Origin: Actinorugispora endophytica
Lineage (GTDB): Bacteria; Actinomycetota; Actinomycetes; Streptosporangiales; Streptosporangiaceae
NCBI RefSeq assembly: GCF_004363075.1
Contig: NZ_SNYN01000002.1
Location: 186,001 to 250,000 of the forward strand
Direction: 5' to 3'
Length of the DNA: 64,000 nt
Numbering within the stretch: position 1 is the first letter of the stretch; every line of letters begins with the position of its first letter. Below, piece by piece: positions 49,348 to 57,370 of this stretch. The translations under genes and the position numbers were made by a program. Below the pieces are notes generated by a model. The model saw nothing but the letters and a program-made list of their open reading frames with translations, did no database searches and was not told where the DNA came from.

Positions 49348-50607
49348 ATGACCGACCCCGCCCGCACCACGGCCGACACCGAGGAAACCGCCGGCCTTCT
49401 GCGCACGACCCTGGTCGACCAGTTGTGCGCGAACGGAGCCATCACCACCCCGGCGGTGGAGGAGGCGTTCCGCGCCGTGCCCCGGCACCGGTTCGTCCCT
49501 GACGCCCCGCTGGAACAGGCCTACGCCAACCAGACGGTCAGCATCAAGGACAACGAGACCGGAGCGTCGATCAGTTGCGCGTCCCAGCCCGGCATCGTCG
49601 CGCTCATGCTGGAACAGGCCGCCCTCGAACCCGGTATGCGGGTCCTGGAACTGGGTGCGGGCACCGGTTACAACGCCGCCCTGCTGGGGCGCCTGGTCGG
49701 ACCCTCCGGAACGGTCACCACGATCGACGTCGACGCCGACCTCGTGGAGGGGGCCCGGACGCGTCTGAGGGACGTCGACACCACCAACGTCGACGTGCTT
49801 TTGGGAGACGGAGCCCTCGGCCACCCCGACGGGGCTCCCTACGACCGGATCATCGCCACCGTCGGTTCCCACGCGGTCCCCGAAGCCTGGGTCGGGCAAC
49901 TCGCCCCCACCGGGCGTCTCGTCGCCCCGGTCCGCATCGCGGGGGACGTCAGCAGGTCCATCGTCTTCCAACCGGGCAAGGGTCGTTGCACGAGCGTCGA
50001 CAGCCAGTTGTGCACGTTCATACCGCTGCGGGGCGGGATCGGCGACGATTCCCGCCGGGTGCTGAACGTCACCGGGGACGGCGCCGTACGGTTGCAGTCC
50101 AACCAGGAGCAGCGCATCGACCCCCGGCAGGTGTGTGGGGTGCTCGACCAGCCTTCCGAAACGGTGTGGACCGGGGTTGACTTCGGTGGGATGCAGTCGC
50201 ACGACGGGATGTGGCTGTGGCTCGCGCTGACCCTGGACAACGCGGTCTCCCGGATGCCGGTCGACAAAACCGCGGTGGCCGGCGGGCTGGTCGCTCCCAG
50301 CCTGGGATGGGGCACCATGGCCAGTGTCCCCACCACCGGCCCGGGGCTGGCGTACCTGACAGCACGCCCGATCGAGACCCCTCAGGGCCGCCGCTACGAG
50401 ATGGGGGTGGTCGGCCACGCCCCCGCAGGCCATGAGCTGGCCCGGCGGATGGCCGAGCAGATCACCGTTTGGGAGCCGAGGCGCGACCAGCAGCTCGGCT
50501 TCACGCTGCTTCCCGCTTCCGGTCAGGCCCCCGCACCGGGTCCGGGCCGGTTCGTACTGGACCGCGGCCGCTTCCGCCTGGTCGTGTCCTGGCAGGAACA
50601 GAGGTGA
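49348..50607 (+). CDS. FxLD-system protein-L-isoaspartate O-methyltransferase-like enzyme
   Basis: A 419-residue PCMT-family protein. ASISCASQP (73-81) is the family's S-x-SQP-like element and VLELGAGTGYNAALLG at 99-114 is the SAM motif. An actinobacterial C-terminal domain (VWTGVDFGGMQSHDGMWLWL) follows. This two-domain form is the methyltransferase of FxLD lanthipeptide systems, which methylates Asp carboxylates to give isoaspartate or imide. ATG 49348 follows AAGGAAGG. It is intact although its presumed partner genes upstream are decayed, so it may serve a substrate elsewhere or be a recent survivor. Confidence 0.88.
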   Translation: MTDPARTTADTEETAGLLRTTLVDQLCANGAITTPAVEEAFRAVPRHRFVPDAPLEQAYANQTVSIKDNETGASISCASQPGIVALMLEQAALEPGMRVLELGAGTGYNAALLGRLVGPSGTVTTIDVDADLVEGARTRLRDVDTTNVDVLLGDGALGHPDGAPYDRIIATVGSHAVPEAWVGQLAPTGRLVAPVRIAGDVSRSIVFQPGKGRCTSVDSQLCTFIPLRGGIGDDSRRVLNVTGDGAVRLQSNQEQRIDPRQVCGVLDQPSETVWTGVDFGGMQSHDGMWLWLALTLDNAVSRMPVDKTAVAGGLVAPSLGWGTMASVPTTGPGLAYLTARPIETPQGRRYEMGVVGHAPAGHELARRMAEQITVWEPRRDQQLGFTLLPASGQAPAPGPGRFVLDRGRFRLVVSWQEQR

Positions 50608-51000
50608 CGTCCTTCGCTTCGTGTCCGTGTCCAGGGGAGGGACGAGCGTGGATCCGGCGGGGTGCTCCGTACCGGGTCTTCAGAGGCGGTGCGCGCCGGG
50701 TCCCGTGAGGACGACGCACACCACGGCCACGGTTCATGCCCTGGAAAAGCGACCAGGGGATTATGAGTCTGCTCCACTGTGTGTCGCCCAGTGTCAGAGT
50801 GCGCCGTTCTGTGCCGCTCTGTCCACACCTCGACCGGTTCGGGTGCCGTCAAATGCCGCCCGGTGCCGGGACGGTCCGGTACTGCCGAGCACATCCGGAG
50901 CACATCACGGTTGCGTGTTGTCTATTTGGCACCTTCTGGTAGACAAGTCTGAATTCAGGGTGGTCTGGCGTGCCTGTGAGGCCTGTCCCGTGCTTCGGCG
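50608..51000. other. gap before the CRISPR leader, no gene seen
   Basis: Open frames here are short and lack ribosome sites. TGTCTA (50918) pairs with TAGACA (50944 end) around the TTTGGCACC region, a weak inverted repeat. No cas gene remnant is recognisable. Confidence 0.4.
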
Positions 51001-51218
51001 ATGATAATGATGGACTCGACAGGACTTGGACTGATGCTCCGAAGACTTCACTTCTGATCTGGAGTGAAGGGAGTGTGGACGGAGCGGGATCAAAGCTGGG
51101 CCGGGTGTTTTTGGTGGCGTGTGCTGAAGGTGAAGAGCGGTTGTTGTCCGTCGACCATACCGAAGCCAAAGTGAATGAAAAATGCTCAGGGGTCCGATAA
51201 AGACCCAGGTCAAGAAGA
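51001..51218 (+). promoter_or_regulatory. CRISPR leader
   Basis: The ~200 bases before the first repeat are AT-richer and purine-rich and end with GATAAAGACCCAGGTCAAGA, a form typical of type I-E leaders. The repeats are perfect on this side and degenerate at the other end, which independently places the leader here. Confidence 0.75.
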
Positions 51219-51551
51219 GTGCTCCCCGCGCACGCGGGGGTGATCCGGACGGCACGGTCACACCACCTGCATCCACAGCGTGCTCCCCGCGCACGCGGGG
51301 GTGATCCCCGCGACCGTGCTGGGCGTGAGCGAGCTCGACTGTGCTCCCCGCGCACGCGGGGGTGATCCCCCGCGCGGCACCAGGTCGGGGTCCCGCGCGA
51401 CGTGCTCCCCGCGCACGCGGGGGTGATCCCTGCGCCGACACGCGCTGGGCGCCATCGTTGCGGTGCTCCTCGCGCACGCGGGGGTGAGCCTGAAGGCCGC
51501 CGCGAGCCTCATCGCCGGAACCTGTGTTCCTCGCGCACGCGGGGGTGAGCC
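51219..51551 (+). CRISPR. type I-E CRISPR array, 6 repeats and 5 spacers
   Basis: 28-base repeats start at 51219, 51280, 51341, 51402, 51463 and 51524. Each begins GTGCTCCCCGCGCACGCGGG (last two GTGCTCCTCG and GTGTTCCTCG) and ends GTGATCC (last two GTGAGCC). All five spacers are 33 bases. The pattern CTCCCCGCGCACGCGGGG is the type I-E hairpin of actinomycetes. No cas genes are in the window, so the array depends on a set elsewhere or is a relic. Confidence 0.96.
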
Positions 51552-51569
51552 CGCTCCATTGAGCCTTTC

Positions 51570-51680
51570 TCATTCGGCTTCGCATAGCTGAAGTACGAGG
51601 AATGCTCGGGTGATCTCGCCTGCCCGCCATGGGCAGCAGCGGAATTTGCGCAGGACCTTCCGGTTATTCAGCTATGCGAT
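51570..51680 (-). pseudogene. IS5-type transposase C-terminal fragment
   Basis: On the minus strand the frame reads KVLRKFRCCPWRAGEITRAF then LVLQLCEAE and a stop at 51570. This is the usual C-terminal end of IS5-group DDE transposases (LRCCPxRA). An in-frame stop at about 51676 limits the fragment to ~35 codons. CGCATAGCTGAA at 51581-51592 recurs inverted at 51667-51678. It lies right after the CRISPR array's trailer end. Confidence 0.7.
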
Positions 51681-51837
51681 CGCTCGTTCGTCGGGGCTGC
51701 GGAGCCGGGAGTGTGAGGCGCTCCGAGGTTTCCGGGAGTCCTTTGGATACTTCTCTTGCTTCTCGTGCGTGAGGTGAGCGTGCATTCCGTATGCGCGTCG
51801 CGCTGGGCGGTGCTTATACGGCTACGAGGAGGCTCAA
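51681..51837. other. promoter region of the RsbW-like gene
   Basis: About 150 bases of lower GC content after the IS fragment, ending in the ribosome site GAGGAGG at 51825. Nothing else is recognised. Confidence 0.4.
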
Positions 51838-52260
51838 GTGGAGCAGGGGGTTCAGCGGTCCGCGTCGCGGATCGATGAGGAGAACCGGCGGCTGATCGGG
51901 TGCCGGGTTGATGAGGTTCCGGCGGTGCGGGTGTGGGCTGCGCGGCTGCTCGCCGATCATCCGCGTCTCGACGAGGTGCTGCTGGTGGTGGGGGAGTTCG
52001 CGGCGAACGCGGTCCTGCACTCACTGGCCGGCGGAGACGGCGCGGAGATCCGGCTGCTTCACGCCGGGGAGCAGGTCGAGGTTCGGGTCCGCAACCGGGG
52101 CGCGGCCGGTTTCGGGCCGCGCGTGCGGCGGGTCGACGGCGCTGCGGAGTCGGGGCGCGGGCTGCTGCTGGTCGAGGCGCTGGCCGATGGCTGGGGGACC
52201 CGCGCCGACGGCGGCTGGGTGACGGTGTGGGCGCGTTTCAACGCCGAGACGGGCACCTGA
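51838..52260 (+). CDS. RsbW-like anti-sigma ATPase (HATPase_c_2)
   Basis: A 140-residue GHKL ATPase. The N box is VVGEFAANAVLHSLAGG near residue 52 and the G box is ESGRGLLLVEALADGWGTR near 104. Such proteins bind and inhibit sigma factors or act as serine kinases in switching. GTG 51838 follows GAGGAGG by five bases. It is the first gene on the ICE side of the window and may control entry into transfer with the sigma-like protein that follows at 52851. Confidence 0.88.
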   Translation: MEQGVQRSASRIDEENRRLIGCRVDEVPAVRVWAARLLADHPRLDEVLLVVGEFAANAVLHSLAGGDGAEIRLLHAGEQVEVRVRNRGAAGFGPRVRRVDGAAESGRGLLLVEALADGWGTRADGGWVTVWARFNAETGT

Positions 52261-52640
52261 TGCCGGAGTTGATCCGGACTCCGTTCCGGCGGGGTCTGTG
52301 AATCCTGGCGCCGACGGCTGGGAAGGCCGACGGCGCCGTTGCGCTTTTGCCCGGCCAGTATCGTCTCCGGCCGCGCGGGGGTCTTGTGGCGGCTTGCTCG
52401 GGACGCGGTCTCTTCGAGACCCGGATGGGGCGCACCTTTCTTCGGGGCAGGGGATCCGCTGTGTGGACGTGGCGCCGGGATGGAGCCTTCGTCTGGCGGG
52501 AACGCGGCGGGGGTGAGAACCGGTCGCCCGCCTCGGACGCGGGGCCGGGCATCGTCTTCTGGGCGTGACGGCCCGTGGACAGGGCCGACTTCTGGCTGTT
52601 GCGGGCTCTCAGAGGTCGCGGGCCGCGTACAGATCACGCA
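52261..52640. other. gap upstream of the large inverted repeat
   Basis: About 380 bases without a convincing gene. The open frames lack ribosome sites. It may contain promoter and control sequences of the conjugative element. Confidence 0.4.
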
Positions 52641-52748
52641 CACGGCACGCACAGACGGCGAACACCCTCCTGCTGGCCGCAACGGCGGCTGCGATCGGTA
52701 GTCGGGAAGTCCGTCGGAGGAGGGTGTTCGCGGTCTGTGCGCGGCGTG
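52641..52748. repeat. 31-bp inverted repeat with iteron-like GTGTTCG motifs
   Basis: Arms 52641-52671 and 52718-52748 pair at 28 of 31 positions; the core CGAACACCCTCCT / AGGAGGGTGTTCG is perfect. The loop is 46 bases. After the right arm GTGTTCATG, GTGTTCGTG and CTGTTCGCGG repeat to about 52800. No gene fits here. It is a candidate oriT, replication origin or operator. Confidence 0.75.
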
Positions 52749-52850
52749 TTCATGACGTGTGCGCGTAGTGCGTGCGGGGTGTTCGTGTGCTGTTCGCGGG
52801 GGGCTTTGTGGTGGGTGGTGTCCGGAAAGTCGAGCCCTTTGGGGGTTGGT

Positions 52851-53864
52851 GTGGGCACCGTGCACGATCGGAACAGCCGGGTTTCGCCGCTGCGGGCGGC
52901 CGAGGCGGAGTTCCTGCGGGTGGGAGAGCGCCTGGAGTTGACGGCGGAGGAGGCGGGCCTGGTGTGGCCCGTGGCGCGGATGCCGCTGGTGCGGGTGCGG
53001 GCGTGGCTGCTGCGCGGGGAGGCCGCGACGCGGGACGGCGACGCGGTGTGGCGTCGGGTACTCGCCCGTGCCCGCGCCGACGAGGCGTGGATGGTGGGCG
53101 CGGTCGGGTTGGCGATGCCCGGACTGCGCTCGGCGGCGCGGCGGGTGGCGTTCGGGCTGGCACCGGACGCGGCCGACGAGGTGGAGGCCGAGATCCTGGC
53201 CGGATTCCTCGACGCGGTCGCCAAGACCAACCCCGACTGGTCGCGGCTGGCGTGGCGGCTGCGCTGCCGCGCCCAGCGTGCCGGGCTGCGCGCCCGCTAC
53301 GCCCAGGCGCGCCAGCCGGTGGTGTCGGGGCCGGTGCCCGATTCGGCGGCGCCGCGCCGCCCGTGGGGGCATCCGGATCTGGTGCTGGCCGACGCGGTCC
53401 GCCACGGCGTGGTGACCGCGGCGGAGGCGCAGCTGATCGCCGAGACCCGGCTGGAGAACACGCCGCTGACGCGGGTGGCCGCCGAACTGGGAGCGGACTA
53501 CCGGACGCTGCAGAAGCGGCGGGGTCGGGCCGAGAAGCGGCTGGTCGACGCGATCCGCGCGGGCGAGGTGTCGTCTGCGCCCGCCGGCGCGCCGACTGCG
53601 GCGGGGGATCGGCGGGTGCTGGCCGCGATGGTTGAACGAAATGTGCTGTCCGCGGACGAGGCCCGGTTGATCGAGCGGACCCGACTGGAGGGGGTGCCGT
53701 TGACGCGGATCGCGGCCGAGGCTGGGGCGGCGTATCCGACGCTGGCACACCAGCGTCGGCGCGCGGAGGCGCGGCTGCGGTCGGCGCTCGCCTCGGGCGC
53801 GGTGCCGGCGCGGGCGTCGGCCCGGTTGACCAGGCTGGAGGTGACGCGGCGGCGGGCGGCGTGA
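52851..53864 (+). CDS. sigma-70-region-4-like DNA-binding protein with two HTH units
   Basis: A 337-residue protein. Two similar C-terminal segments each look like a sigma region 4 HTH: LIAETRLENTPLTRVAAELG (near residue 205) and LIERTRLEGVPLTRIAAEAG (near 285), each followed by an RRxRAE tail. The N-terminal 180 residues are helical. GTG 52851 follows GGGGG by five bases. It opens the transfer region, is preceded by the 31-bp inverted repeat and is likely its regulator. Whether it works as a sigma factor is open, since region 2 is not evident. Confidence 0.72.
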   Translation: MGTVHDRNSRVSPLRAAEAEFLRVGERLELTAEEAGLVWPVARMPLVRVRAWLLRGEAATRDGDAVWRRVLARARADEAWMVGAVGLAMPGLRSAARRVAFGLAPDAADEVEAEILAGFLDAVAKTNPDWSRLAWRLRCRAQRAGLRARYAQARQPVVSGPVPDSAAPRRPWGHPDLVLADAVRHGVVTAAEAQLIAETRLENTPLTRVAAELGADYRTLQKRRGRAEKRLVDAIRAGEVSSAPAGAPTAAGDRRVLAAMVERNVLSADEARLIERTRLEGVPLTRIAAEAGAAYPTLAHQRRRAEARLRSALASGAVPARASARLTRLEVTRRRAA

Positions 53865-54071
53865 AAAACGGTGATCGGCGGTGTCGTTTTCCGGGGCCCG
53901 GGCGCGAGTTTTTCAGGGTGAGTTCGGCGCCGCTTCCGGCAGTGGTCGCCTGCCCGCCCTGACAGCTGACCGCCTCTTCCCGCCGAGACCGTTCGGAAAG
54001 GAGGATGTGCCCGCTTTGGCCGGGGCGGTGCCGGACTCGCGATTGCGGCCCACCTGCTGCTTGGAGGCCCC

Positions 54072-54476
54072 GTGACCCGAAACGACGACTCCGCCCCGCC
54101 TTCCTCGATGGGAGGCCCCCGCTCCCGCCTGCCCGCGGCGCTGCTTCTCGCCGGAGCCGTCCTGGTGCTGGCGGGGGTGGGGGCCGATCCGGTGTGGGCC
54201 GGTGAGGCCGACCCGGCTGCTCCGGCCTCGACCGAGGACCTGATCGCGGTGGTGGACCGGATCCGCGAGGTCATCATCACCCTGTCCGCGTCGGTGGCCA
54301 CCCTGCTGCTGACCGTGGGCGGGGTGCGGTGGCTCATGGCGGGCGGCGACCCCGGCGAGGTCGACAAGGCCAAGCGGGCCCTCACCGGCGCGGCGATCGG
54401 CTACGGGATCGCGCTGCTGGCCACCGTCCTGATGGGAATTCTCAACTACATCGTCTCGGGAACCGTCGATGCGTGA
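54072..54476 (+). CDS. VirB2/TrbC-like pilin
   Basis: A 134-residue protein with a long signal peptide (LPAALLLAGAVLVLAGVGAD, then VWAGEA) and two membrane helices (VIITLSASVATLLLTVGGVR and GAAIGYGIALLATVLMGILN) separated by WLMAGGDPGEVDKAKRALTG. This is the typical shape of VirB2-type pilins and the GDPGEVDKAK loop is conserved in actinobacterial transfer clusters. GTG 54072 is the first gene of a seven-gene run; the stop overlaps the next start by eight bases. Confidence 0.87.
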   Translation: MTRNDDSAPPSSMGGPRSRLPAALLLAGAVLVLAGVGADPVWAGEADPAAPASTEDLIAVVDRIREVIITLSASVATLLLTVGGVRWLMAGGDPGEVDKAKRALTGAAIGYGIALLATVLMGILNYIVSGTVDA

Positions 54477-56469
54477 ATCCCGGGCGGGAGCCCCGGCCCA
54501 ACCCGAGCCGTCGCCCGCTCCCGGGGCCGAGCCCGAGCCCGTCGACCCCGACTCGGCCGAACCGCCTCCCGAACCTGAGCCGTCTCCCGAACCCGAGCCG
54601 TCGCCGGGGCCCGTGCCGCCGGACGACCCGTACGAGGAGCTTCCCCAGGCTCCCCCGCCGGCGGACGGCGGGGGAGGGGAGGCTCCGTTGGACTGCGGGA
54701 TGGTGGAGGTGTCCTGCCACATCTCCAACTGGTTCTACGGCCTGGTCGACTCCGCGTTGAACCCTTTGTTCGGGTGGATCGGGCAGATGGCGTTCTACAC
54801 GCCGCTGCCCACTCCCGGCGCCGAGGGGCTGTGGAGTGGGACGCTGCTGGTGGCCAACACCGTCTACGTCCTGCTGGTGCTGGCCGGCGGCGTCGTGGTG
54901 ATGACGCACGAGACCCTGCAGAACCAGTACACGGTCCGCGAGGTCCTGCCGCGTCTGGTCGTCGGCTTCGTCGCGGCCAACGCGTCGCTGTGGATCACCA
55001 CCGAGATGACCCGCGCCGCCAACGGCCTCTCGGCGGCGGTCTCGGGCGCGGCCCTGGATCCGGCCGAGGCCGCGGCGAACCTGCGCGACCGCATGGACTG
55101 GATCCTGCTCGAAGGCACCCTGTTCGTCGTCCTGCTGCTGGTGGCGGCCGTGGTGCTGCTCATCGTGTGGTGCGTGGTCGAGGTGGTGCGCGTGGTCATG
55201 GCCACCACGCTGCTCGTCGCCGCGCCGGTGCTGCTGATGTTCCACGCCCTGCCCTACACGCAGCGGCTGGCGTCGCTGTGGTGGCGCTCCATGACCGGGG
55301 TGCTGGCCGTCCCGGTCGCGCAGAGCCTGGCGTTCGCGGCGTTCATGCGGCTGTTCTTCGAGGGCCAGTTCGAGTACTTCGGCTCCTGGGAGTTCTCCGG
55401 CGAGGACGGCGACGCCGAAGGCATCTACGCGGTCCTGCTCAACCTGTTCCTGTTCCTGACGCTGCTGTACATCCAGATCCGGATCCCGTTCTGGGTGCTC
55501 AAGCTGGTGTGGTCGGCGAACGCGGGGTCCTCGCCGCTGGCGGGGATGGTCCGCACCGGGGCGATGATGCTGCTGTTTCGCCGGGTGCTCCCCGGCATCC
55601 GCGGCACACCGGGCGGCGCAGCCCCGGGCGGCAGCGGTGCCGGTGGAGGCGCGCCCCGCGGTGGCGGTCCCGGACGTGGAGGTCCCCGGCGCGGGGGTTC
55701 GGGGCGCGGGAGTCCGTCCGGAGGCGGGGCGCGTTCCCGAGGGCGCGCCACTCCGCCGAGGACGCGATCCCGTACCAACTCGACCGGCGCGGGCCCCTCG
55801 CCCCGGACCGCGCCCACGGCCCCCGGAGGGTCTTCCGCGGGGCAGGGGGCACCGGCGCCGGGGCGCGGCGCGCCGTCGGCTCGACCGGGGGCCGCGCCTT
55901 CCGGAAGTCCCGCCGCGCCCGTGCCGGGCCCGGGGTGGGACCCGTGGGACCTCGACGATCCTTTGGACGCCCCGATCGACCCGGTCCGCCTCCGTCCCCG
56001 GCGCGCAGGATCGGCCGCCCCCGGCCCGGCCACCGCGCCCGCCTCCCCGCCGTCCGGCGCCGATCCCGCGCCGAAGCCGCCGCGTCCCGCCACGACGGGC
56101 CGCCTCCTGCGCCGACGTCCTGGAGCCCGCCCCGTGAACACTCCCCGCCCGCCCGGTGCGGCCACGCCACCTCCTTCGACTGCTGCGACGCCGGATCCGG
56201 CGGAGCCGCCGCGCCCGGCCCGGCCCGGTGGCGCGGCGCCGCGTCCGCGCCGCTGGCGCCAGGGCGTGCTGCCCACCCCGCCGCCGGAGAAGGTGAAGGA
56301 CCGCCGCGCCCCCGAGCGCGTCGGCGACCTGCCCCAGCGGCCCGACGTGCCGCCGGGCCCGGCCCCGGGCCAGCGGCCCCTGCCCGGACTGGTGCGCCCC
56401 CGCCGCTGGACCAGGCCCACGCCGCCCGCCCCGCCTTCGGCGGACATCGACCCCGACCCTTTGGACTGA
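54469..56469 (+). CDS. VirB6/TrbL-like membrane protein
   Basis: A 666-residue protein. Residues 1-75 are Pro/Glu repeats. Residues ~80-380 carry five to seven membrane helices (SGTLLVANTVYVLLVLAGGV, LLEGTLFVVLLLVAAVVLLI, VRVVMATTLLVAAPVLLMFH, LLNLFLFLTLLYIQI), matching VirB6/TrbL, which form part of the inner-membrane channel. From ~385 on there is a 280-residue Gly/Pro/Arg-rich disordered tail, peculiar to actinobacterial forms. It overlaps the pilin gene by eight bases. Confidence 0.87.
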   Translation: MRESRAGAPAQPEPSPAPGAEPEPVDPDSAEPPPEPEPSPEPEPSPGPVPPDDPYEELPQAPPPADGGGGEAPLDCGMVEVSCHISNWFYGLVDSALNPLFGWIGQMAFYTPLPTPGAEGLWSGTLLVANTVYVLLVLAGGVVVMTHETLQNQYTVREVLPRLVVGFVAANASLWITTEMTRAANGLSAAVSGAALDPAEAAANLRDRMDWILLEGTLFVVLLLVAAVVLLIVWCVVEVVRVVMATTLLVAAPVLLMFHALPYTQRLASLWWRSMTGVLAVPVAQSLAFAAFMRLFFEGQFEYFGSWEFSGEDGDAEGIYAVLLNLFLFLTLLYIQIRIPFWVLKLVWSANAGSSPLAGMVRTGAMMLLFRRVLPGIRGTPGGAAPGGSGAGGGAPRGGGPGRGGPRRGGSGRGSPSGGGARSRGRATPPRTRSRTNSTGAGPSPRTAPTAPGGSSAGQGAPAPGRGAPSARPGAAPSGSPAAPVPGPGWDPWDLDDPLDAPIDPVRLRPRRAGSAAPGPATAPASPPSGADPAPKPPRPATTGRLLRRRPGARPVNTPRPPGAATPPPSTAATPDPAEPPRPARPGGAAPRPRRWRQGVLPTPPPEKVKDRRAPERVGDLPQRPDVPPGPAPGQRPLPGLVRPRRWTRPTPPAPPSADIDPDPLD

Positions 56470-56473
56470 CGCG

Positions 56474-57367
56474 ATGAGCGACTTCTCGCGGTGGCGGGCG
56501 CGCATCCCCGCCGACATCGACCGCCCCGACCCGCTGCTGGGGCCGCTGACCGGCCGCCAGCTCCTGATCCTGGCGCCCGCCGCGCTGGGCGTGTGGCTGC
56601 TGTTTCTCGCCCTGGGCGAGACCGCGCCGCTGTGGGCGGCCGCCACCGTGGCCACCGTGCTGGCCGGGACCGCGACCGCGCTGGCGGTCGGACAGCGCGA
56701 CGGCATCGGCCTGGACGCCTTCGCCGCCGCGGCCCTGGCCTGGACGGCCGCCCCCAAACACCGGGTCGGCGCCCCCGACGGCATTCCCCCGCTGCCCCGG
56801 TGGGCGCCGCGCCGCCACCGGGGCCCCGCCCTGGAGCCGCTGCGCCTGCCCGCCTCGGCCATCCACCCGGACGGAGTGATCGACCTGGACGAGCGGTGCG
56901 CGGCACTGATCGCGTGCACCACCGTCAACTTCCACCTCGCCGCGCCCGGCGACCAGGACGCCGCGGTGGGAGCGTTCGCCGCCGTGCTGGACGCGCTCAC
57001 CACCCCGGTGCAGATCCTCGTCCAGGGCCGCGCCGTGGACCTGTCCCCCTACACCAGCGGACTGCGCGAGGGCGCCGCGGAACTGCCGCACCCGGCGCTG
57101 GAGGACGCCGCGCACGCCCACGCCGACTTCCTCGACGCCCTGCAGGCCGAGCGGGACCTGATCGAACGCGTGGTCCTGGTCGCCGTCACCGCCCCCGGCA
57201 CCGCGGCCAAGGCCCGCCGCGCGGTCCTGCGCCGCGCCGAGGACACCGCCGCCCACCTCGCCGCAATCGGCATCCGCGCCCGGATCTGCGACGGAACGGC
57301 GGCCGAACGGCTGCTGCGCGCAAGCCTCGCCCCCGCCTTTCCTCCCGCCCCCGACAACGAGGAGTAG
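56474..57367 (+). CDS. PrgI-family (VirB3-like) protein
   Basis: A 297-residue protein with two membrane helices near the N-terminus (LLILAPAALGVWLLFLALGE and LWAAATVATVLAGTATALAV), the PrgI/VirB3 signature, and a ~220-residue cytosolic domain (LIACTTVNFHLAAPGDQDAA) that resembles the N-terminal part of VirB4. In Gram-positive systems PrgI docks the VirB4 ATPase to the membrane. Two bases separate its start from the VirB6 stop region, so it is in the same operon. Confidence 0.88.
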   Translation: MSDFSRWRARIPADIDRPDPLLGPLTGRQLLILAPAALGVWLLFLALGETAPLWAAATVATVLAGTATALAVGQRDGIGLDAFAAAALAWTAAPKHRVGAPDGIPPLPRWAPRRHRGPALEPLRLPASAIHPDGVIDLDERCAALIACTTVNFHLAAPGDQDAAVGAFAAVLDALTTPVQILVQGRAVDLSPYTSGLREGAAELPHPALEDAAHAHADFLDALQAERDLIERVVLVAVTAPGTAAKARRAVLRRAEDTAAHLAAIGIRARICDGTAAERLLRASLAPAFPPAPDNEE

Positions 57368-57370
57368 CCG

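Noticed and set aside
50905-51630. Minus-strand frame with repeated SPPRARG-like peptides
   Set aside because: It is the translation of the CRISPR repeats and is not a gene.
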